From Oscillospiraceae bacterium (GTDB taxonomy: Bacteria; Bacillota; Clostridia; UMGS1883), in the NCBI GenBank assembly GCA_015069065.1, contig SVJI01000016.1, positions 1 to 16,041 on the forward strand: a stretch of 16,041 nucleotides of DNA, given 5' to 3'. This document shows positions 13,738-16,041 of this stretch, one piece after another (the first letter of the stretch is position 1; each line of letters begins with the position of its first letter). The notes beneath the pieces were generated by a model. The model had not been told where the DNA came from and searched no databases. It saw only the letters and a program-made list of their open reading frames with translations. The translations under genes were made by a program, and so were the position numbers.

Positions 13738-14967
13738 ATGAAAAAAGCCGAGTGTTTAGCAATGATTCTTGCCGGCGGACAGGGAAGCCGACTTGGCGTG
13801 CTTACAAAAACAGTGGCAAAACCCGCAGTGCCCTTTGGAGGAAAATACAGAATTATTGACTTTACCCTGAGTAACTGTATTCATTCCGGAATTTATACGG
13901 TAGGTGTTCTTACACAGTATCAGCCGTTGGAGCTTAATACCTACATCGGCAGCGGAAACCCGTGGGACCTTAACAGAAATTCCGGTGGCGTATATGTTTT
14001 GCCCCCGTATCAGAGTGCCGAAAAAGGCGAGTGGTATAAGGGAACGGCGAATGCCATATATCAGAATATTGAATTTGTGGACAAATTTGCCCCCAAATAC
14101 GTAGTTATATTGTCAGGCGACCACATATACAAAATGGATTATTCCAAGATGCTGAAATACCATAAGCAAAAAAATGCCGATGCTACTATTGCAGTTATTG
14201 AAGTGCCGTGGGAGGAAGCCAGCAGATTCGGAATTATGACTGCAGACGAAAACGGAAAAATTGTGGAGTTTGCTGAAAAGCCTGCCCAGCCGAAGAGTAA
14301 CCTTGCATCTATGGGCGTTTATGTATTTACATGGGATGTTTTGAAAAAGTATCTGCAAAACGACGAAAAGGATAAAGAAAGTGCGAATGATTTCGGAAAG
14401 AACATAATACCCACGATGCTTGAAAAGGGGGAAAACATGTGCGCATATCCCTTTGAGGGATATTGGAAGGATGTGGGAACAGTTCAAAGCCTTTGGGAGG
14501 CAAATATGGACATTCTTGCCCAACCGCCTGCCTTTGACCTGAGGGATAACAACTGGAAAATATATTCCAGAAATCCTGTTAAACCCCCACATTACATTGC
14601 GGGAAGTGCTGTTATAAACAATTGCTGTGTTACAGAGGGATGTAACGTTTACGGAAGTGTAAAGCACAGTATTCTGTTTGAGGGAGTTACCGTCGAGGAG
14701 GGTGCAGTGGTTGAGGATTCCATAGTATTCCCCGGAGCTGTAATAAAAGAAAATGCAGTTGTTAAAAAGGCTGTAATCGGCGAAAATGCCGTTATCGGAA
14801 AAAATTGTGTAGTCGGAGATGAAAATACCGACAGCACACAATATTCCAGTCAATACTGTACCGGAGGAATTTCGCTGATTGGCGGTGAAGTTCAAATCGG
14901 TGATAATGTAATTATCGGTGTAAATTCGATGGTTGTCGAATCAGTAGACGGAAAGGGGGCAAACTGA
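13738..14967 (+). CDS. glgC: Glucose-1-phosphate adenylyltransferase (ADP-glucose pyrophosphorylase)
   Basis: GlgC makes ADP-glucose from ATP and glucose-1-phosphate, the committed step of glycogen synthesis. The 409-residue protein has an N-terminal nucleotidyltransferase domain with LAGGQGSRLG (11-20), KPAVPFGGKYRIIDF, and the catalytic Asp128 in LSGDHIYKMDY. FAEKP follows at 178-182. A left-handed beta-helix of repeating hexapeptides spans about residues 290-400 (GAVVEDSIVFPGAVIKENAV). Ser replaces the usual Thr in the GGxGTRL loop, a mild change. AGAGGAAGGA precedes ATG 13738. It lies 37 bases after glgB and one base before glgD, which suggests a GlgC-GlgD hetero-oligomer as in other Firmicutes. 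Confidence 0.96.
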   Translation: MKKAECLAMILAGGQGSRLGVLTKTVAKPAVPFGGKYRIIDFTLSNCIHSGIYTVGVLTQYQPLELNTYIGSGNPWDLNRNSGGVYVLPPYQSAEKGEWYKGTANAIYQNIEFVDKFAPKYVVILSGDHIYKMDYSKMLKYHKQKNADATIAVIEVPWEEASRFGIMTADENGKIVEFAEKPAQPKSNLASMGVYVFTWDVLKKYLQNDEKDKESANDFGKNIIPTMLEKGENMCAYPFEGYWKDVGTVQSLWEANMDILAQPPAFDLRDNNWKIYSRNPVKPPHYIAGSAVINNCCVTEGCNVYGSVKHSILFEGVTVEEGAVVEDSIVFPGAVIKENAVVKKAVIGENAVIGKNCVVGDENTDSTQYSSQYCTGGISLIGGEVQIGDNVIIGVNSMVVESVDGKGAN

Positions 14968-14968
14968 T

Positions 14969-16041
14969 ATGAGAGATATGATGGGAATTGTAATGGCGGA
15001 GAGCAGCGAGCTTCGTCTTAACGAGCTTACAGAGCTGCGTTCAGTTTCAGCCCTCCCCTTTGGAGGACGGTACAGACTTATTGACTTTATACTGTCAAAC
15101 ATGGTAAATTCAGGAATCATAAATGTCGGAGTGGCTACACAGATAAACTATTCCTCACTTATGGACCATCTGGGAAGCGGTGCACCGTGGGATCTTAACA
15201 GGAAGATATACGGACTGTTTATGCTTCCGCCGTATGTGCGCAGCGGTGTCAGCGGAATAAGTAACGGAAGCATTGACCAGCTTTACGGCATACTTACATT
15301 TCTGCGCCGCAGCCGTCAACAGTATGTTCTTATGGCAACTGGAAGAGCAGTGTGTAACATGACCTTTGATGAAGCACTGGCACAGCATATTGAAAAGGAT
15401 GCGGATATTACAGTTATTTACCACGATAAAAAGGTAAAGGATGACCAGCTCAGCCGCAGTACGGTTTATGAGGTGGATGATGACGGCAGAGTTACAGGCA
15501 TTGAGAACGAGCCTCATTTCCCGAAAAGTACACTTGAGGGAATGGGTATGTTCATTGTTGAGCGTGTTAAGCTTATCGAGCTTATTGAGGATGCTTATGC
15601 GCGCGGCAGCCATGATTTTGTTCGTGACATTCTTTTGACCGCTGTGGGAAATCTGAGAATTTACGGATATGAGTACAAAGGTTTTGTAGGTATAGTTGAT
15701 TCTGTAAGAACGTATTTTGAAAACAATATGAAGCTGCTTGATAAAGAAGTAAGACGTGACCTTTTAGGTGCTGAAAACCGCATATATACAAAGGTTAAGG
15801 ACCAGGTGCCCACTCAGTACGGGGAACACGCCAATGTGTCAGATTCACTCGTAGCTGACGGCTGCGTGATAGAGGGTAGGGTCCTCAACAGTATAATTTT
15901 CCGTGGAGTGCATGTTGCAAAGGGTGCTGTTATAAAGAACAGTATCGTAATGCAGAACAGCGTGATTGAGGAAAACTGTGACATTGAAAATGTTATCATC
16001 GATAAGGAGTGTACTCTGCGTGAATCAAAGCGGCTCGTAGG
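14969..16041 (+). CDS. glgD: GlgD, regulatory subunit of ADP-glucose pyrophosphorylase (partial)
   Basis: GlgD is a GlgC homologue that in Firmicutes pairs with GlgC and raises its activity while being poorly catalytic. This copy starts at ATG 14969, one base after the glgC stop with AAGGGGG upstream, and is open to the window end (357 codons). It keeps the fold motifs SALPFGGRYRLIDFILSN and GSGAPWDLNR, but the glycine-rich loop GGQGSRL of GlgC is replaced by AESSELRL. The catalytic Asp of SGDHIYK is replaced by Arg126 in TGRAVCN. A beta-helix begins near residue 285 (SDSLVADGCVIEGRVLNSIIF). These losses support a non-catalytic role. The 3' end is missing; glgA would commonly follow. Confidence 0.94.
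   Translation, partial: MRDMMGIVMAESSELRLNELTELRSVSALPFGGRYRLIDFILSNMVNSGIINVGVATQINYSSLMDHLGSGAPWDLNRKIYGLFMLPPYVRSGVSGISNGSIDQLYGILTFLRRSRQQYVLMATGRAVCNMTFDEALAQHIEKDADITVIYHDKKVKDDQLSRSTVYEVDDDGRVTGIENEPHFPKSTLEGMGMFIVERVKLIELIEDAYARGSHDFVRDILLTAVGNLRIYGYEYKGFVGIVDSVRTYFENNMKLLDKEVRRDLLGAENRIYTKVKDQVPTQYGEHANVSDSLVADGCVIEGRVLNSIIFRGVHVAKGAVIKNSIVMQNSVIEENCDIENVIIDKECTLRESKRLV

Noticed and set aside
14113..14895. 260-codon minus-strand ORF inside glgC
   Set aside because: Antisense to glgC, with no independent start signals or motifs.

Overview
The window looks like chromosomal DNA from an anaerobic, spore-forming, glycogen-storing member of the Clostridia. The sporulation genes (gpr, spoIIP), the bifunctional AdhE with Rex, the NifS/NifU iron-sulfur pair and the glgB-glgC-glgD operon all fit this. 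The moderately AT-rich base use and an intergenic repeat beginning GGCTCCCTTGTGTAAAGG suggest a gut Oscillospiraceae-type genome, but that placement rests on memory of similar sequences, not on a search.

Layout. 1-188 is the 3' end of tuf (EF-Tu) with its terminator. 189-605 has no convincing protein gene, but holds a candidate small RNA (about 420-538) between an extended -10 box and a strong terminator. 606-1662 holds a small ORF and gpr, the spore protease. 1741-2364 is an XRE/S24 (LexA-like) regulator with its own promoter. 2460-4058 is a nifS-nifU pair for Fe-S cluster assembly. 4049-5098 (minus) is spoIIP, which overlaps nifU tail to tail. spoIIP and the downstream fba gene diverge from overlapping promoters, and fba has a structured leader.

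5273-6135 is class II fructose-bisphosphate aldolase, interrupted by an apparent one-base deletion near its 3' end. 6207-7763 is rex plus a LysR regulator, closed by a strong terminator. 7952-11310 is adhE overlapped by one base with a kinase-like (APH-fold) gene. 11311-11777 is a composite repeat-rich spacer with nested direct and inverted repeats. From 11778 the glycogen operon glgB-glgC-glgD runs off the window end.

How the genes connect. Fba, Rex and AdhE describe glycolysis and NADH-sensing control of ethanol formation. The glg genes bank surplus glucose. gpr and spoIIP serve sporulation and germination; they are often neighbours in Firmicutes but here are separated and opposed. The points most worth checking are the candidate small RNA, the adhE-kinase translational coupling, the fba frameshift and structured leader, the K-to-R change in the S24 dyad, and the composite repeat between the kinase gene and glgB.
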